A DNA stretch of 64,000 nucleotides, taken from contig NC_012669.1 in assembly GCF_000023105.1 (NCBI RefSeq), forward strand, positions 3,349,025-3,413,024. The letters run 5' to 3'. Both the position numbers and the translations under genes were made by a program. Below are positions 48,245 to 59,174 of the stretch, in pieces (position 1 is the first letter of the stretch; each line of letters starts with the position of its first letter). The notes beneath the pieces are model-generated. The model searched no databases and had not been told where the DNA came from. It saw only the letters and a program-made list of their open reading frames with translations. Source of the stretch: Beutenbergia cavernae DSM 12333. GTDB lineage: Bacteria; Actinomycetota; Actinomycetes; Actinomycetales; Beutenbergiaceae.

Positions 48245-48808
48245 GTGTCGACGATCCGCCTCCTGACGCTCGGCGCTGTCCGGCGCCGGGGACGCGCCCA
48301 CGGCTACCAGGTCCGTGCGGACCTGGAGTCGTGGGGTGCTCACGAGTGGTCGACCGCCCGCTCCGGGTCCGTCTACCACGCCCTCGGGATCCTCGCCCGC
48401 GACGGGCTCCTGCTGGCGCACGACGTCGCACCGAGCGAAGCGGGCGGGCCTCCGCGGGTCGAGTACGAGCTGACTCCCGACGGCGACAGCACCTACCTCG
48501 AGCTCCTGCGCGGGGCACTCGCGAGCCGTGACCCGCGCCTCGATCAGCTCTCCGCCGCCGTCGGCCTCATCGACGACCTGCCTCGGGAGGAGGCAGTGAC
48601 ACTCCTGCGGCGTCGCGTCGAGGCCCTCGACGCCTGGCACGCGACGATCGCCGACGCGGCGCCGGCCGACCTGGAGGCCCAGGAGTGGGGTCCGATCGGC
48701 GCCGTGCTCGGGCTGTGGCTCCACGAGGCCGCCAGCCGGGCGGACTGGACGCGCCGACTGCTCGAACGGCTGGAGGCGGGGGCCTTCACCATGGCCGACG
48801 AGCGCTGA
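48245..48808 (+). CDS. PadR family transcriptional regulator
   Basis: 187 residues. Winged helix of the PadR type: [20 protein letters not shown] then [20 protein letters not shown] and [19 protein letters not shown] (about 17-100), followed by a C-terminal helical dimerisation domain (PadR_C/Vir-like). GTG start at 48245 with no clear RBS. Probably represses the upstream VOC gene and itself via the 41-bp palindrome at 47695, relieved by a small aromatic or xenobiotic ligand. Confidence 0.88.
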   Translation: MSTIRLLTLGAVRRRGRAHGYQVRADLESWGAHEWSTARSGSVYHALGILARDGLLLAHDVAPSEAGGPPRVEYELTPDGDSTYLELLRGALASRDPRLDQLSAAVGLIDDLPREEAVTLLRRRVEALDAWHATIADAAPADLEAQEWGPIGAVLGLWLHEAASRADWTRRLLERLEAGAFTMADER

Positions 48809-48821
48809 CCGCGCAGGGACG

Positions 48822-49610
48822 TCACGCGAGGGCGGCGCCGTCGTCCTCGCGCCGGTGCCGCACCTCGTCGCGCACGAGCCGCACCCACAGCAGCACGGCG
48901 AAGCCACCGAACACCCACCACTCGGCGGCGTAGGCGATGTTGCGCCAGTTCAGCCCGCCACCACCCTCGGCGGGCGGGGGCGGCGGCCCCACCAGGACCG
49001 CGGCGGCCGGCGCCGGGGACGTCTCCTGCGCCACGACGTACATCCCGTACATCGGCACGCCCCACGTGTTCGCCAGCTGAGCCGGGCTGACCGACAGCAC
49101 CTCGCCGTCCCCCCGCTCCCCCGGTTCGTACGCCTCGCCCGAACCGAGCTGCCCGACGATCGACACCTCGCCCTCGGGGAGCTGCCCGGCGTCCTCGGGC
49201 GAGGCCACCCAGCCACGCACCACGGTGACCAGCGCGTCCGAGGACTCCACCACGAGCGGAGCCAGCACCAGGTACCCGGAACGACCGTCGCGCTCGACGC
49301 CCGGGACGAACAGCTGCTCAGCGGCGTCGAACGTCCCGGTGACGTCGACCCGCACCCCGATCATCGTGGCCAGCACCGGCTCACCCGGCCGGGTGACGTC
49401 GTCCAGCGGGACGGGCGCCGCGTTCGCCTCGGCGGCGTCGGCGATCTCCTGCGCCATCTCGGCGGACTGCCGCGCCCGGTCGAGCTGCCACGCGCCGAGC
49501 CGTCCGCACACCAGGGCGGCCACGAGGAACAGCGCGAGGAGCGCCAGCATGCGCGGCGTCCGGGCCGCCGACAGGAAGTCGGCAACCCCCGAACCGCGCG
49601 TCGAGCTCAC
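48822..49610 (-). CDS. SURF1 family protein (cytochrome oxidase biogenesis)
   Basis: 262 residues with one N-terminal TM helix ([20 protein letters not shown] near 22-41) containing the SURF1 GxWQ motif (GAWQLDRA near 41-48), a periplasmic beta domain ([21 protein letters not shown]) and a C-terminal TM helix ([19 protein letters not shown] near 223-241). SURF1/Shy1 proteins assist assembly of haem-copper oxidases. GTG start 49610 with TACGCT just upstream suggests leaderless transcription. The much longer open frame on this strand is an artefact. Confidence 0.88.
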   Translation of the reverse strand: MSSTRGSGVADFLSAARTPRMLALLALFLVAALVCGRLGAWQLDRARQSAEMAQEIADAAEANAAPVPLDDVTRPGEPVLATMIGVRVDVTGTFDAAEQLFVPGVERDGRSGYLVLAPLVVESSDALVTVVRGWVASPEDAGQLPEGEVSIVGQLGSGEAYEPGERGDGEVLSVSPAQLANTWGVPMYGMYVVAQETSPAPAAAVLVGPPPPPAEGGGGLNWRNIAYAAEWWVFGGFAVLLWVRLVRDEVRHRREDDGAALA

Positions 49611-49718
49611 CCAGCTAGCGTACGTGGGGCAGCGCTCACCCAGGACCTTCAGGGCTCGCGGCAGTCCATCCCGCAGGGCAGGCTGGGACCCGGTCACTCG
49701 ACGACATCGGAGGACGGC

Positions 49719-52193
49719 ATGACGACGACGGCGGATCCCGCCACCGCGTGGCGGCTCGGCTCGGGCGAGGGTGTGAGCGAGGAGACTCTGGAGCGCGTCG
49801 ACCGCTGGTGGCGCGCGGCGAACTACCTGTCGGTGGGCCAGATCTACCTGCTCGCGAACCCCCTGCTGCGCACGCCGCTCACGCGGGACGACGTCAAGCC
49901 CCGGCTCCTCGGTCACTGGGGCACGACCCCCGGCCTGAACTTCCTGTACGCGCACACGAACCGCGCGATCGTCGAGCGCGACCTCGACGCCATCTACATC
50001 GCCGGGCCGGGCCACGGCGGGCCGGGCCTCGTGGCGAACACCTACCTCGATGGCACGTACAGCGAGGTGTACTCCCACATCACCCCGGACGAGGAGGGGC
50101 TGCGCCAGCTCTTCCGGCAGTTCTCCTTCCCCGGTGGCGTGCCCAGCCACGTCGCCCCCGAGACGCCGGGTTCGATCCACGAGGGCGGCGAGCTCGGCTA
50201 CGCGCTCTCCCACGCCTACGGTGCCGTGTTCGACAACCCCGAGCTGCTGGTGCTCGCCGTCGTCGGCGACGGCGAGGCCGAGACCGGCCCGCTCGCCACC
50301 AGCTGGCACTCCAACAAGTTCGTCAACCCGGCGCGCGACGGCGTCGTCCTGCCCGTCCTGCACCTCAACGGCTTCAAGATCGCGAACCCGACGGTCCTCG
50401 ACCGGATCACCGACGACGAGCTCGTCGCCCTCATGCGGGGGTACGGCCACGAGCCGTACCTGTTCGTCGGCGGGTTCGACGACGAGGACCACCTCACGGC
50501 GCACGCGCGGTTCGCGACGCTGCTGGACGAGGTGCTCGACGACATCGCCAGGATCAAGGAACGCGCGCGTGCCGGTGACCTGACCCGTCCGCGCTGGCCG
50601 ATGATCATCTTCCGCACCCCGAAGGGCTGGACCTGCCCGCCCGAGATCGACGGCAAGCAGACCGAGGGCTCCTGGCGGGCGCACCAAGTGCCGCTCGCGA
50701 ACGCACGGGACACGCCGGAGCACCTCGACGTGCTGCGCGGCTGGCTCGAGTCGTACCGGGCGGAGGAGCTGTTCGACGCCACCGGGCGACTGGAGCCGGA
50801 CATCGCGCAGCTCGCCCCGCACGGTGAGCGCCGGATGGGTGCGAACCCGCACGCCAACGGCGGCCTGCTCACCCGTGACCTCCGCCTGCCCGACTTCCGC
50901 GGGTTCGCCGTCGACGTCCCGACGCCGGGCGGCGCCATCGCCGAGGCGACGAAGGTCCTCGGCGAGTGGCTGCGGGAGGTCATCCGCGCCAACCCCGACA
51001 ACTTCCGCATCTTCGGACCGGACGAGACGGCGTCGAACCGGCTCTCCGCCGTCTACGACACCACGAGCAAGCAGTGGAACGCGGAGTACCGCCCGATCGA
51101 CGACGACGACCACCTGGCCCCCGAGGGTCGCGTCATGGAGATGCTGTCCGAGCACCAGTGCCAGGGCTGGCTCGAGGGGTATCTGCTGACCGGACGGCAC
51201 GGCCTGTTCACCAGCTACGAGGCGTTCATCCACATCGTCGACTCGATGTTCAACCAGCACGCGAAGTGGCTCAAGGTGACGCAGCGCATCCCGTGGCGTC
51301 GGCCGATCCCGTCGCTCAACTACCTGCTCTCGAGCCATGTGTGGCGCCAGGACCACAACGGCTTCAGCCACCAGGACCCCGGGTTCATCGACCACGTGAT
51401 GAACAAGAAGGCCGAGATCGTGCGCGTCTACCTGCCGCCGGACGCGAACACGCTGCTGAGCACGTACGACCACTGCCTCCGCAGTCGCGACTACGTCAAC
51501 GTCGTCGTCGCCGGGAAGCAGCCCGCGCCGCAGTTCCTCACGATGGAGCAGGCGGTCGCCCACTGCACCCGCGGGCTCGGGATCTGGGAGTGGGCAGGCA
51601 CGGAGGTCGACGGCGAGGACCCGGACGTGGTGCTGGGCTGCGCCGGCGACGTGCCGACCCTCGAGACGCTGGCCGCCGCCGACCTGCTGCGCCGGAACAT
51701 CCCGGACCTCAAGGTGCGTGTCGTCAACGTCGTGGACCTCATGCGGCTGCAGGACGAGCGGGAGCACCCGCACGGACTGTCGGACCGGGACTTCGACGGT
51801 CTGTTCACCGACGACAAGCCCGTCGTCTTCGCCTACCACGGCTACCCGTGGCTCATCCACCGCCTCACGTACCGGCGGGCGGGCCACGCGAACATCCACG
51901 TCCGCGGGTACAAGGAGGAGGGCACGACGACGACGCCGTTCGACATGGTCATGCTCAACGACCTGGACCGCTATCACCTCGTCATCGACGTCATCGACCG
52001 CGTGCCCGGGCTCGGCTCGCAGTACGCGGGGCTGCGGCAGCGGATGGTCGACGCGCGGCTCGCGGCGCGCCAGTACACGCGCGAGCACGGGGAGGACATC
52101 CCGGAGGTGCGGGACTGGGTGTGGCCGGACGCCGGCGACGCCGTGGGCCAGGAGGCGGCCGCCGCGCTCGACACGGGCGGGGACAACGAGTAG
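49719..52193 (+). CDS. xfp: phosphoketolase (Xfp)
   Basis: 824-residue thiamine-diphosphate enzyme cleaving xylulose-5-P and/or fructose-6-P with phosphate to acetyl-P plus GAP or erythrose-4-P. Motifs: [19 protein letters not shown] near 63-81, [17 protein letters not shown] near 97, the ThDP-binding [19 protein letters not shown] near 185-203, and the C-terminal Xfp domain with [17 protein letters not shown] near 552. GGAGG before ATG 49719. First gene of the xfp-pta-ackA operon, giving an acetate/acetyl-CoA shunt that bypasses decarboxylation of pyruvate. Confidence 0.96.
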   Translation: MTTTADPATAWRLGSGEGVSEETLERVDRWWRAANYLSVGQIYLLANPLLRTPLTRDDVKPRLLGHWGTTPGLNFLYAHTNRAIVERDLDAIYIAGPGHGGPGLVANTYLDGTYSEVYSHITPDEEGLRQLFRQFSFPGGVPSHVAPETPGSIHEGGELGYALSHAYGAVFDNPELLVLAVVGDGEAETGPLATSWHSNKFVNPARDGVVLPVLHLNGFKIANPTVLDRITDDELVALMRGYGHEPYLFVGGFDDEDHLTAHARFATLLDEVLDDIARIKERARAGDLTRPRWPMIIFRTPKGWTCPPEIDGKQTEGSWRAHQVPLANARDTPEHLDVLRGWLESYRAEELFDATGRLEPDIAQLAPHGERRMGANPHANGGLLTRDLRLPDFRGFAVDVPTPGGAIAEATKVLGEWLREVIRANPDNFRIFGPDETASNRLSAVYDTTSKQWNAEYRPIDDDDHLAPEGRVMEMLSEHQCQGWLEGYLLTGRHGLFTSYEAFIHIVDSMFNQHAKWLKVTQRIPWRRPIPSLNYLLSSHVWRQDHNGFSHQDPGFIDHVMNKKAEIVRVYLPPDANTLLSTYDHCLRSRDYVNVVVAGKQPAPQFLTMEQAVAHCTRGLGIWEWAGTEVDGEDPDVVLGCAGDVPTLETLAAADLLRRNIPDLKVRVVNVVDLMRLQDEREHPHGLSDRDFDGLFTDDKPVVFAYHGYPWLIHRLTYRRAGHANIHVRGYKEEGTTTTPFDMVMLNDLDRYHLVIDVIDRVPGLGSQYAGLRQRMVDARLAARQYTREHGEDIPEVRDWVWPDAGDAVGQEAAAALDTGGDNE

Positions 52194-54299
52194 ATGTCGC
52201 GCAACTTCTACGTGACCTCGCCCGAGGGTCACACGGGCAAGTCCGCCATCGCGCTGGGCCTCCTCGACCTGTTCGTGCGGCGCGTCAGCAGGGTGGGGGT
52301 GTTCCGCCCGGTGATCCGCGGCGGCGGCCAGCGCGACACCGTGCTCGAGCTGCTGCTCGCGCACGACGGCGTCGACCTCACGTACGACGAGTGCGTGGGC
52401 GTGACGTACGACGAGGTCCACGCGGACCCCGACGCCGCGCTCGACACGATCGTCACGCGGTTCCGGCAGGTCGACGCCCGGTGCGAGGTGGTCGTCGTGG
52501 TGGGGTCGGACTACACCGACGTCGTCGGCCCCACCGAGCTCAGCTTCAACGCCCGCGTCGCCGCGAACCTGGGCGCCGCCGTCGTCCTCGTGGTGCGAGC
52601 CCTGGACCGCACTCCCGACGACGTCCGGCAGGTCGTCGACGTGTCGGTGGCGGAGATCCGCAGCCGCCACGCGGCGGTGGGCGCCGTCGTCGTCAACCGG
52701 TCCGCCGAGGCCGACATGGACGACGTCCGTGCCGCTCTGATGAGCGTGGGGCCGGTGTGGGTGCTGCCGGACACCCCGCTGCTCGCGGCGCCGAGCGTGC
52801 GCGACCTCATGACGGCGCTCGACGGGTCGTTGCGGAGCGGCGACGAGCAGCTCCTCGACCGCGAGGCCGAGCACATCGTCGTCGGCGCCATGGGCATCGA
52901 CCACCTGCTCGACCGGATCGTCGAGGGGTCGGTCGTGATCACCCCGGCCGACCGGTCGGACGCGATCCTCGCGCTGATGAGCGCCCACGCGGCGGACGGC
53001 TTCCCGACGCTCGCCGCGATCGTCCTCAACGGCGGCTTCGAGCCGTCCGCGCAGGTCGGCCGGCTCGTCGAGGGCCTCGGGCAGCGGCTGCCGGTGGTGA
53101 CCACGCAGCTCGGCACGTTCGCGGCCGCGAGCGCGGCCGCCGGGGTGCGCGGGCTCCTCAGCACGGGGTCGCAGCGGAAGATCGACGTCGCGCGGTCGCT
53201 GTTCGAGACGCACGTCGACGGCGACGCGATCGTGTCGGCGCTCGACCTGCCCGCGACCGACGTCGTCACGCCGCTCATGTTCGAGCACACGCTCATCGAG
53301 CGGGCCCGGTCGCACCGACGGCACATCGTCCTGCCCGAGGGCGGTGACGACCGCATCCTGCGTGCCGCCAGCACGCTCCTCGCGCGCGGCGTCGCCGACC
53401 TGACGATCCTCGGCGTCGAGTCCGCCGTACGGTCCCGGGCCGCCGAGCTCGGGCTCGACATCGAGGCGGCGGACGTGCTGGACCCCGCGACGTCCGACCT
53501 GCTGGAGGAGTTCGCCGCCGAGTACGCCCGGGTGCGCGCCCACAAGGGGATGACGCCCGACCGGGCAAGGGAGATCGTGAGTGACGTCTCCTACTTCGGC
53601 ACGCTCATGGTGCACACGAAGCGGGCCGACGGCATGGTGTCCGGCGCGCAGCACACCACGGCGCACACCATCAAGCCGTCGTTCGAGATCATCAAGACGG
53701 CGCCGGGCGTGGACATCGTGTCGAGCTGCTTCTTCATGTGCCTCGCGGACCGGGTGCTCGTGTACGCCGACTGCGCCGTGAACCCGGACCCGGACGCGAC
53801 CCAGCTCGCGGACATCGCCATCTCCTCGGCGGACACGGCGCAGCAGTTCGGCGTGAGCCCGCTCATCGCGATGCTGTCGTACTCGACCGGCGAGTCCGGG
53901 ACCGGCGCGGAGGTGGACAAGGTGCGCTCCGCGACCGGGCTCGTGCGCGAGCGGGCGCCCCAGCTGGTGGTCGAGGGGCCGATCCAGTACGACGCGGCTG
54001 TCGACGCCGGGGTGGCGGCCTCGAAGATGCCCGGGTCCGCTGTCGCCGGTCAGGCGACCGTGCTGATCTTCCCCGACCTCAACACGGGCAACAACACGTA
54101 CAAGGCGGTGCAGCGCAGTGCCGGGGCCGTCGCCGTCGGGCCGGTCCTGCAGGGCCTGGCGAAGCCCGTCAACGACCTCTCCCGAGGAGCGACCGTCAAG
54201 GACATCGTCAACACCGTGGCCATCACGGCGATCCAGGCCCAGGCAGCAGAGGGCGCTGCCGACCGGGGCAGCGACGAGAGCTCGGGAGGCAGCGCGTGA
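52194..54299 (+). CDS. pta: phosphate acetyltransferase, long (BioD/DRTGG-containing) form
   Basis: Acetyl-P plus CoA to acetyl-CoA plus phosphate. 701 residues: N-terminal P-loop BioD-like domain ([20 protein letters not shown] near 8-27), DRTGG domain near 215-320, and the C-terminal PTA_PTB catalytic domain ([19 protein letters not shown] near 378; [20 protein letters not shown] near 469; [17 protein letters not shown] near 624). It starts directly after the xfp stop with no spacer and overlaps ackA by 4 bp. Confidence 0.96.
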   Translation: MSRNFYVTSPEGHTGKSAIALGLLDLFVRRVSRVGVFRPVIRGGGQRDTVLELLLAHDGVDLTYDECVGVTYDEVHADPDAALDTIVTRFRQVDARCEVVVVVGSDYTDVVGPTELSFNARVAANLGAAVVLVVRALDRTPDDVRQVVDVSVAEIRSRHAAVGAVVVNRSAEADMDDVRAALMSVGPVWVLPDTPLLAAPSVRDLMTALDGSLRSGDEQLLDREAEHIVVGAMGIDHLLDRIVEGSVVITPADRSDAILALMSAHAADGFPTLAAIVLNGGFEPSAQVGRLVEGLGQRLPVVTTQLGTFAAASAAAGVRGLLSTGSQRKIDVARSLFETHVDGDAIVSALDLPATDVVTPLMFEHTLIERARSHRRHIVLPEGGDDRILRAASTLLARGVADLTILGVESAVRSRAAELGLDIEAADVLDPATSDLLEEFAAEYARVRAHKGMTPDRAREIVSDVSYFGTLMVHTKRADGMVSGAQHTTAHTIKPSFEIIKTAPGVDIVSSCFFMCLADRVLVYADCAVNPDPDATQLADIAISSADTAQQFGVSPLIAMLSYSTGESGTGAEVDKVRSATGLVRERAPQLVVEGPIQYDAAVDAGVAASKMPGSAVAGQATVLIFPDLNTGNNTYKAVQRSAGAVAVGPVLQGLAKPVNDLSRGATVKDIVNTVAITAIQAQAAEGAADRGSDESSGGSA

Positions 54300-55519
54300 G
54301 CGCGGGTCCGCACACGGCGTTCGGCGCGCACGACGCCGTCCTCGTCCTCAACTCGGGGTCGAGCTCGCTCAAGTACCAGCTCGTCAACCCGTCCGGCGGG
54401 GAGGCGGTCGCGTCCGGGATCGTCGAGCGCATCGGGGAGGGATCCTCGAGCGACATCCGGCACACGTTCGCCGGCAACACCACCTCGCGTGCGGAGCCGG
54501 TCGCCGACCACGGGGAGGCCCTGCGAGCGGTGCTCGGCCTGTTCGACGAGGTCGGGCCACGGCTGGCCGAGGCCGGCGTCGTCGCGGTCGGGCACCGGGT
54601 GGTGCACGGCGGGACGCGCTTCTCGCGCCCGACCGTCGTGGACGACGACGTCGAGCACGCCATCGACTCGCTCGCTCCCCTCGCGCCGCTGCACAACCCG
54701 GCGAACCTGCGCGGGATCGAGGTGGCACGCGAGCTGTTGCCCGACGTGCCGCACGTGGCGGTGTTCGACACCGCGTTCTTCCACACGCTGCCCGAGGCGG
54801 CGGCGACGTACGCGATCGACGCCGACGTCGCGCAGCGTCACGGCATCCGGCGGTACGGCTTCCACGGCACGTCCCACCAGTACGTCTCGGGCAAGGTCGC
54901 GCGCACGCTCGGGCGGCGTCTCGAGGAGCTCAACCAGATCGTGCTGCACCTCGGGAACGGGGCGTCGGCGTCGGCGGTGCGGGGCGGCGTCGCCGTCGAG
55001 ACGTCGATGGGCCTCACCCCGCTCGAGGGGCTCGTGATGGGGACGCGGAGCGGCGACGTCGACCCCGCCGTCGTCTTCCACCTCGCCCGCAACGCCGGCA
55101 TGTCGATCGACGACGTCGACGACCTGCTCAACCGCCGCTCCGGCATCAAGGGCTTCACGGGGCAGAACGACTTCCGCGAGCTGCACCGCATGGTCGCGGC
55201 CGGGGATCCCGCCGCGGCGCTGGCCCTCGACGTGTACGTGCACCGGCTGAAGAAGTACATCGGGGCGTACCACGCGGTGCTCGGACGCGTGGACGTCGTC
55301 GCGTTCACGGCGGGCGTCGGGGAGAACGACGCCGCCGTGCGTGCGCGCGTCATCGCCGGGCTGGAGCCGCTCGGGCTCGCCGTCGACGACGAGCGCAACG
55401 CGCGCGCCGCGGGTCAGCCGACGGTCATCTCGCCGGACTGGACGTCGACGATCGTCATGGTCGTGCCGACGAACGAGGAGCTCGCGATCGCGCGGCAGGC
55501 GCTCGCAGCCATCGGCTAG
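54296..55519 (+). CDS. ackA: acetate kinase
   Basis: Acetyl-P plus ADP to acetate plus ATP (reversible). 407 residues. ASKHA-fold motifs: [16 protein letters not shown] near 15-30, [14 protein letters not shown] near 155, [18 protein letters not shown] near 183-200 and [15 protein letters not shown] near 217. GTG start overlaps the pta stop (GTGA). With xfp and pta it can yield ATP from sugar phosphates or assimilate acetate. Confidence 0.97.
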   Translation: MSAGPHTAFGAHDAVLVLNSGSSSLKYQLVNPSGGEAVASGIVERIGEGSSSDIRHTFAGNTTSRAEPVADHGEALRAVLGLFDEVGPRLAEAGVVAVGHRVVHGGTRFSRPTVVDDDVEHAIDSLAPLAPLHNPANLRGIEVARELLPDVPHVAVFDTAFFHTLPEAAATYAIDADVAQRHGIRRYGFHGTSHQYVSGKVARTLGRRLEELNQIVLHLGNGASASAVRGGVAVETSMGLTPLEGLVMGTRSGDVDPAVVFHLARNAGMSIDDVDDLLNRRSGIKGFTGQNDFRELHRMVAAGDPAAALALDVYVHRLKKYIGAYHAVLGRVDVVAFTAGVGENDAAVRARVIAGLEPLGLAVDDERNARAAGQPTVISPDWTSTIVMVVPTNEELAIARQALAAIG

Positions 55520-55554
55520 GCATCGCGCGCCCGCCTCTGCGCGGCGCCCTGGCG

Positions 55555-56013
55555 TCAGCGGCCGTAGCGGTCCTGGCGCTCCCACGGCCAGTCGGCGTCG
55601 ATCCACGCGGAGACGGCGTCGGCGAGCGGCGTGTCGAGCTCGGCGTGATCCGCGCGCACCCACGACTGCACGCTGACGTCGAACTCCTCGGACCTCGTCG
55701 GGTACAGGTAGACGCAGCCGATGACGTCGCCGTCGGCGGGGTCGAGCACCGTGAACGTGAAGCCCCTGCGGGCCGCGAAGTCGGCAGCGTGGCGCGTGAG
55801 GTCGGCGAGGTTGGCCTCGGGGGTCATCCCGTCCGGCGGCGGCCAGCGGCCGTCCGGGAACCCGGGGGTGGTGCGGATGTGCTCGATGCTGGAGGTCCAC
55901 GCCGCGAGGTCGGCGGCGTTGTTCCGCGGCCCCAGCGGTTCGAGCCGGAAGGAGTCGGTGACGAGCGTCGTCGGTGGCGTGAAGGCGTCCGGGACGAACG
56001 GATCCGCGGTCAT
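55555..56013 (-). CDS. GNAT-fold N-acetyltransferase
   Basis: 152 residues. A GNAT-like core: SFRLEPLGPRNNAADLAAW at the N-terminus, FTFTVLDPADGDVIGCVYLY near 86-105 (the beta4 strand before the acetyl-CoA loop), and SVQSWVRADHAELDTPLADA after it, with the typical QxxGxG/A loop not well conserved. Substrate unknown. Convergent with ackA and 58 bp downstream of fumC on the same strand. Confidence 0.75.
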   Translation of the reverse strand: MTADPFVPDAFTPPTTLVTDSFRLEPLGPRNNAADLAAWTSSIEHIRTTPGFPDGRWPPPDGMTPEANLADLTRHAADFAARRGFTFTVLDPADGDVIGCVYLYPTRSEEFDVSVQSWVRADHAELDTPLADAVSAWIDADWPWERQDRYGR

Positions 56014-56071
56014 GCGCCGAACGTATCCCCGGCGTCGAGGGCTTTTCGCCCGCGCACCTCGCTGACGGAGC

Positions 56072-57469
56072 TCAGCCCTGGCCGGTCATGGTGGTGACGT
56101 CGAGGGCGGCGTCGAGCTGCTCCTCGGTCACCTCGCCCCGCGCGACGTAGCCGAGGTCGATCGCCGCCTGACGGACGGTCGTCCCCTGTGCCACCGAGTG
56201 CTTGGCGATCTTCGCCGCAGCCTCGTAGCCGATGAGCCGGTTGAGCGGCGTGACGATCGACGGCGAGGACTCCGCGAGCTCGAGGCACCGCTCGACGTTC
56301 GCGGTGATCCCGTCGATGCACCGGGTCGCCAGCAGCCGCGAGGTGTTCGCGAGGAGGGTGATCGACTCGAGCAGGTTGCGCGCCATGACCGGGAGCATGA
56401 CGTTGAGCTCGAACGAGCCGGACGCCCCCGCGAACGCGATCGCGGCGTCGTTCCCGATCACCTGGGCGCACACCATGAGCGTGGCCTCGGGGAGCACGGG
56501 GTTCACCTTGCCTGGCATGATGGAGGAGCCCGGCTGGAGGTCGGGCAGGGCGATCTCGCCGAGCCCGGCGCGCGGTCCCGAGCCCATCCAGCGCAGGTCG
56601 TTGCAGATCTTCACGAGGGAGACGGCGAGCGTGCGCAGCTGGCCCGACGTCTCGACGAACGAGTCCATCGCACCCTGCGCCTCGAAGTGGTCGCTCGCCT
56701 CGACGACCGGCAGCCCGGTCTGCTCGGCCACGAGCGCGATCACGCGCTGCGGGAAGCCGGCCGGCGTGTTGATGCCGGTGCCGACGGCGGTCCCGCCGAG
56801 CGGGAGCTCCGCGAGCCGGTCGAGCGTGCCGCGCACCCGGGCGATCCCGTGCCGCACCTGGGCGGCGTAGCCGCCGAACTCCTGGCCGAGCGTCACCGGC
56901 GTCGCATCCATGAGGTGCGTGCGGCCCGCCTTGACGACGCCGGAGAACTCCGCGGCCTTCGTCTCCAGCGACGCGGCCAGGACCTCGAGGGCCGGCAGGA
57001 GCTCGTGCGTGACGGCGCCCAGCGCCGCGACGTGGATCGACGAGGGGAAGACGTCGTTGCTCGACTGCGACGCGTTGACGTGGTCGTTCGGGTGCACGGG
57101 GCGGCCGAGCGTGCGGGTCGCGAGTGTCGCGAGCACCTCGTTGGTGTTCATGTTCGACGACGTGCCGGAGCCGGTCTGGAAGACGTCGATCGGGAAGTCC
57201 GCGTCGTAGTCACCGGCGACGACGGCGTCGGCAGCGGCGGTGATGGCGGCCGCCACGTCGGCGTCGAGCACCCCGAGCTCGGCGTTGGCCCGCGCCGCGG
57301 CCTTCTTGATCTGGGCGAGCGCCGCGATGTGGTGGCGCGCGAGCCGAGTGCCGGAGATGGGGAAGTTCTCGACGGCGCGCTGCGTCTGTGCCGCGTAGGC
57401 CGCATCCTTCGGAACCTTGACCTCCCCCATCGTGTCGTGCTCGATGCGGTACTCGGCCTGGTCGGTCAT
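56072..57469 (-). CDS. fumC: fumarate hydratase class II
   Basis: Fumarate to malate, TCA cycle; homotetramer. 465 residues. Motifs: [18 protein letters not shown] near 98-115, [13 protein letters not shown] near 132, [20 protein letters not shown] near 178 (proton-transfer His) and the fumarase signature [16 protein letters not shown] near 313. ATG 57469 with GGAGCAG upstream. mdh and icd lie far away in the window, so TCA genes are dispersed. Confidence 0.97.
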   Translation of the reverse strand: MTDQAEYRIEHDTMGEVKVPKDAAYAAQTQRAVENFPISGTRLARHHIAALAQIKKAAARANAELGVLDADVAAAITAAADAVVAGDYDADFPIDVFQTGSGTSSNMNTNEVLATLATRTLGRPVHPNDHVNASQSSNDVFPSSIHVAALGAVTHELLPALEVLAASLETKAAEFSGVVKAGRTHLMDATPVTLGQEFGGYAAQVRHGIARVRGTLDRLAELPLGGTAVGTGINTPAGFPQRVIALVAEQTGLPVVEASDHFEAQGAMDSFVETSGQLRTLAVSLVKICNDLRWMGSGPRAGLGEIALPDLQPGSSIMPGKVNPVLPEATLMVCAQVIGNDAAIAFAGASGSFELNVMLPVMARNLLESITLLANTSRLLATRCIDGITANVERCLELAESSPSIVTPLNRLIGYEAAAKIAKHSVAQGTTVRQAAIDLGYVARGEVTEEQLDAALDVTTMTGQG

Positions 57470-57557
57470 CACTGCTCCGTGGTCGACGGCGAACTCCTGC
57501 GTCGGCCAGTATCCCACCGGCAGCAGCCTCCCCAAGACCGCGGGCGGCGTCCCCGGG

Positions 57558-57998
57558 TCAGGCGCCGGAGCCCTCCTCGAGCCACCGACCCCAGACCGTG
57601 GTCTCCTGCCGCTCGTACCCGAGGTGCGGGTACAGCGACTCCGCGGGGTTGCCCGTGCGCACCATGATCTGGACCTTCCTCGCTCCGAGCTCCGCGAGCC
57701 ACTGCTCCGCGGCTGCCACGAGGGCACGGGCGATGCCCCGGCCCCGCGCGGCCGGCGACGTCGCGAGGTAGTAGATCCACCCGCGGTGGCCGTCGAAACC
57801 CGCCATCACCGACCCAACCAGCCCGGCGCCGTCGTCGGCCACGAGGACCGTCGACGTCGGCGATCCGAGGGCGCCCGTGAAGTCCGTGCGCGGGTCGTTC
57901 CACGGCCGGGTCAGCCCGGCCGAGCGCCAGAGGGCGACGACGGCGTCCGCCTCCGCCGCGGCGGCGGGCCGGATCGCCGTCCCCGGCGCCGCGCTCAC
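57558..57998 (-). CDS. GNAT acetyltransferase (YpeA/RimI-like)
   Basis: 146 residues. [20 protein letters not shown] at the N-terminus, then [29 protein letters not shown] (the GNAT acetyl-CoA loop is [10 protein letters not shown]) and [21 protein letters not shown], close to the YpeA subgroup. Acceptor unknown. GTG start overlaps the guaB3 stop by 4 bp, so both form one transcript. Confidence 0.87.
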   Translation of the reverse strand: MSAAPGTAIRPAAAAEADAVVALWRSAGLTRPWNDPRTDFTGALGSPTSTVLVADDGAGLVGSVMAGFDGHRGWIYYLATSPAARGRGIARALVAAAEQWLAELGARKVQIMVRTGNPAESLYPHLGYERQETTVWGRWLEEGSGA

Positions 57999-59119
57999 CG
58001 CGGGGTGTACGGCGAGACGACGACCTCGACGCGCTGGAACTCCTTGACGTCGGAGTAGCCGGTGGTCGCCATCGCGCGCCGCAGCGCGCCCACGAGGTTG
58101 AGCGTGCCGTCGGCGCGCCCACCCGGGCCGTGCAGGATCTCCTCCAGCGTGCCGACCGTGCCGACCCGCACGCGCTCGCCGCGGGGCAGCTCCGGGTGGT
58201 GCGCCTCGCTCCCCCAGTGCCAGCCCTTGCCGGGCGCCTCGACGCCGCGCGCCAGCGCCGCACCGAGCATGACGGCGTCGGCGCCGCACGCCACCGCCTT
58301 GACGAGGTCGCCGCTGCGACCGACGCCGCCGTCGGCGATCACGTGCACGTACCGGCCACCGGACTCGTCGAGGTAGTCCCGCCGGGCCGCTGCGACGTCG
58401 GCGACGGCGCTCGCCATGGGGGCGTGGATGCCGAGGCTCACGCGGGTCGTGTGCGCGGCCCCGCCGCCGAACCCGACGAGGACGCCCGCGGCGCCCGTGC
58501 GCATGAGGTGGAGCGCGGCCGTGTACGTGGCTGCGCCGCCGACGATCACCGGGACGTCGAGCTCGTAGATGAAGCGCTTGAGGTTGAGCGGCTCCGCCGC
58601 GCTGGAGACGTGCTCGGCGGACACGGTGGTGCCCCTGATGACGAAGAGGTCGACGCCGGCCGCCACCACCGCGCGCCACAGCTGCTGCGTGCGCTGCGGC
58701 GAGAGGGCGCCGGCCACCGTCACCCCGCCGCGGCGGATCTCGCCGAGCCGCTCGGTGATGAGCTCGGGGATGACCGGCGCGGCGTAGATCTCCTGCATGC
58801 GCCGCGTGGCATCGCCCGCGGGGAGGTTCGCGATCTCCTCGAGGAGGGGCTCCGGGTCCTCGTACCGGGTCCACACACCCTCGAGGTCGAGCACGCCGAT
58901 GCCGCCGAGCTCACCGAGGCGGATCGCCGTCGCGGGGCTCATGACGGAGTCCATCGGCGCGGCCAGGAGGGGCAGGTCGACGTGGTAGGCATCGATCTGC
59001 CAGCCGACGGACACGTCCTCGGGATCGCGGGTGCGACGGCTCGGGACGACGGCGATGTCGTCGAAGGAGTACGCCCGGCGGCCGCGCTTGCCCCGGCCGA
59101 TCTCGATCTCGTTCGTCAC
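57995..59119 (-). CDS. guaB3: GuaB3 family IMP dehydrogenase-related protein
   Basis: 374 residues, an IMPDH-like TIM barrel without CBS domains: GRGKRGRRAYSFDDIAVVPS at the N-terminus, LPLLAAPMDSVMSPATAI near 49, and GGRYVHVIADGGVGRSGDLV near 253. The loop holding the catalytic Cys in true IMPDH (GSICTTR) reads GFGGGAAHTTRVSLG here, with no Cys, as in other actinobacterial GuaB3. Its role is therefore unsettled; a paralogue of guaB next door is the rule in this phylum. Confidence 0.92.
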   Translation of the reverse strand: MTNEIEIGRGKRGRRAYSFDDIAVVPSRRTRDPEDVSVGWQIDAYHVDLPLLAAPMDSVMSPATAIRLGELGGIGVLDLEGVWTRYEDPEPLLEEIANLPAGDATRRMQEIYAAPVIPELITERLGEIRRGGVTVAGALSPQRTQQLWRAVVAAGVDLFVIRGTTVSAEHVSSAAEPLNLKRFIYELDVPVIVGGAATYTAALHLMRTGAAGVLVGFGGGAAHTTRVSLGIHAPMASAVADVAAARRDYLDESGGRYVHVIADGGVGRSGDLVKAVACGADAVMLGAALARGVEAPGKGWHWGSEAHHPELPRGERVRVGTVGTLEEILHGPGGRADGTLNLVGALRRAMATTGYSDVKEFQRVEVVVSPYTPR

Positions 59120-59174
59120 CCGGCAAGGCTATGCCACCCGGGGAGTCGGACGTGCGATGTCGGAGGCCTCTGCG

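Noticed and set aside
48822-53666. A 1614-codon minus-strand frame covering SURF1, xfp and part of pta
   Set aside because: Only the last 262 codons (SURF1) have conserved features; the rest is the shadow of xfp and pta.
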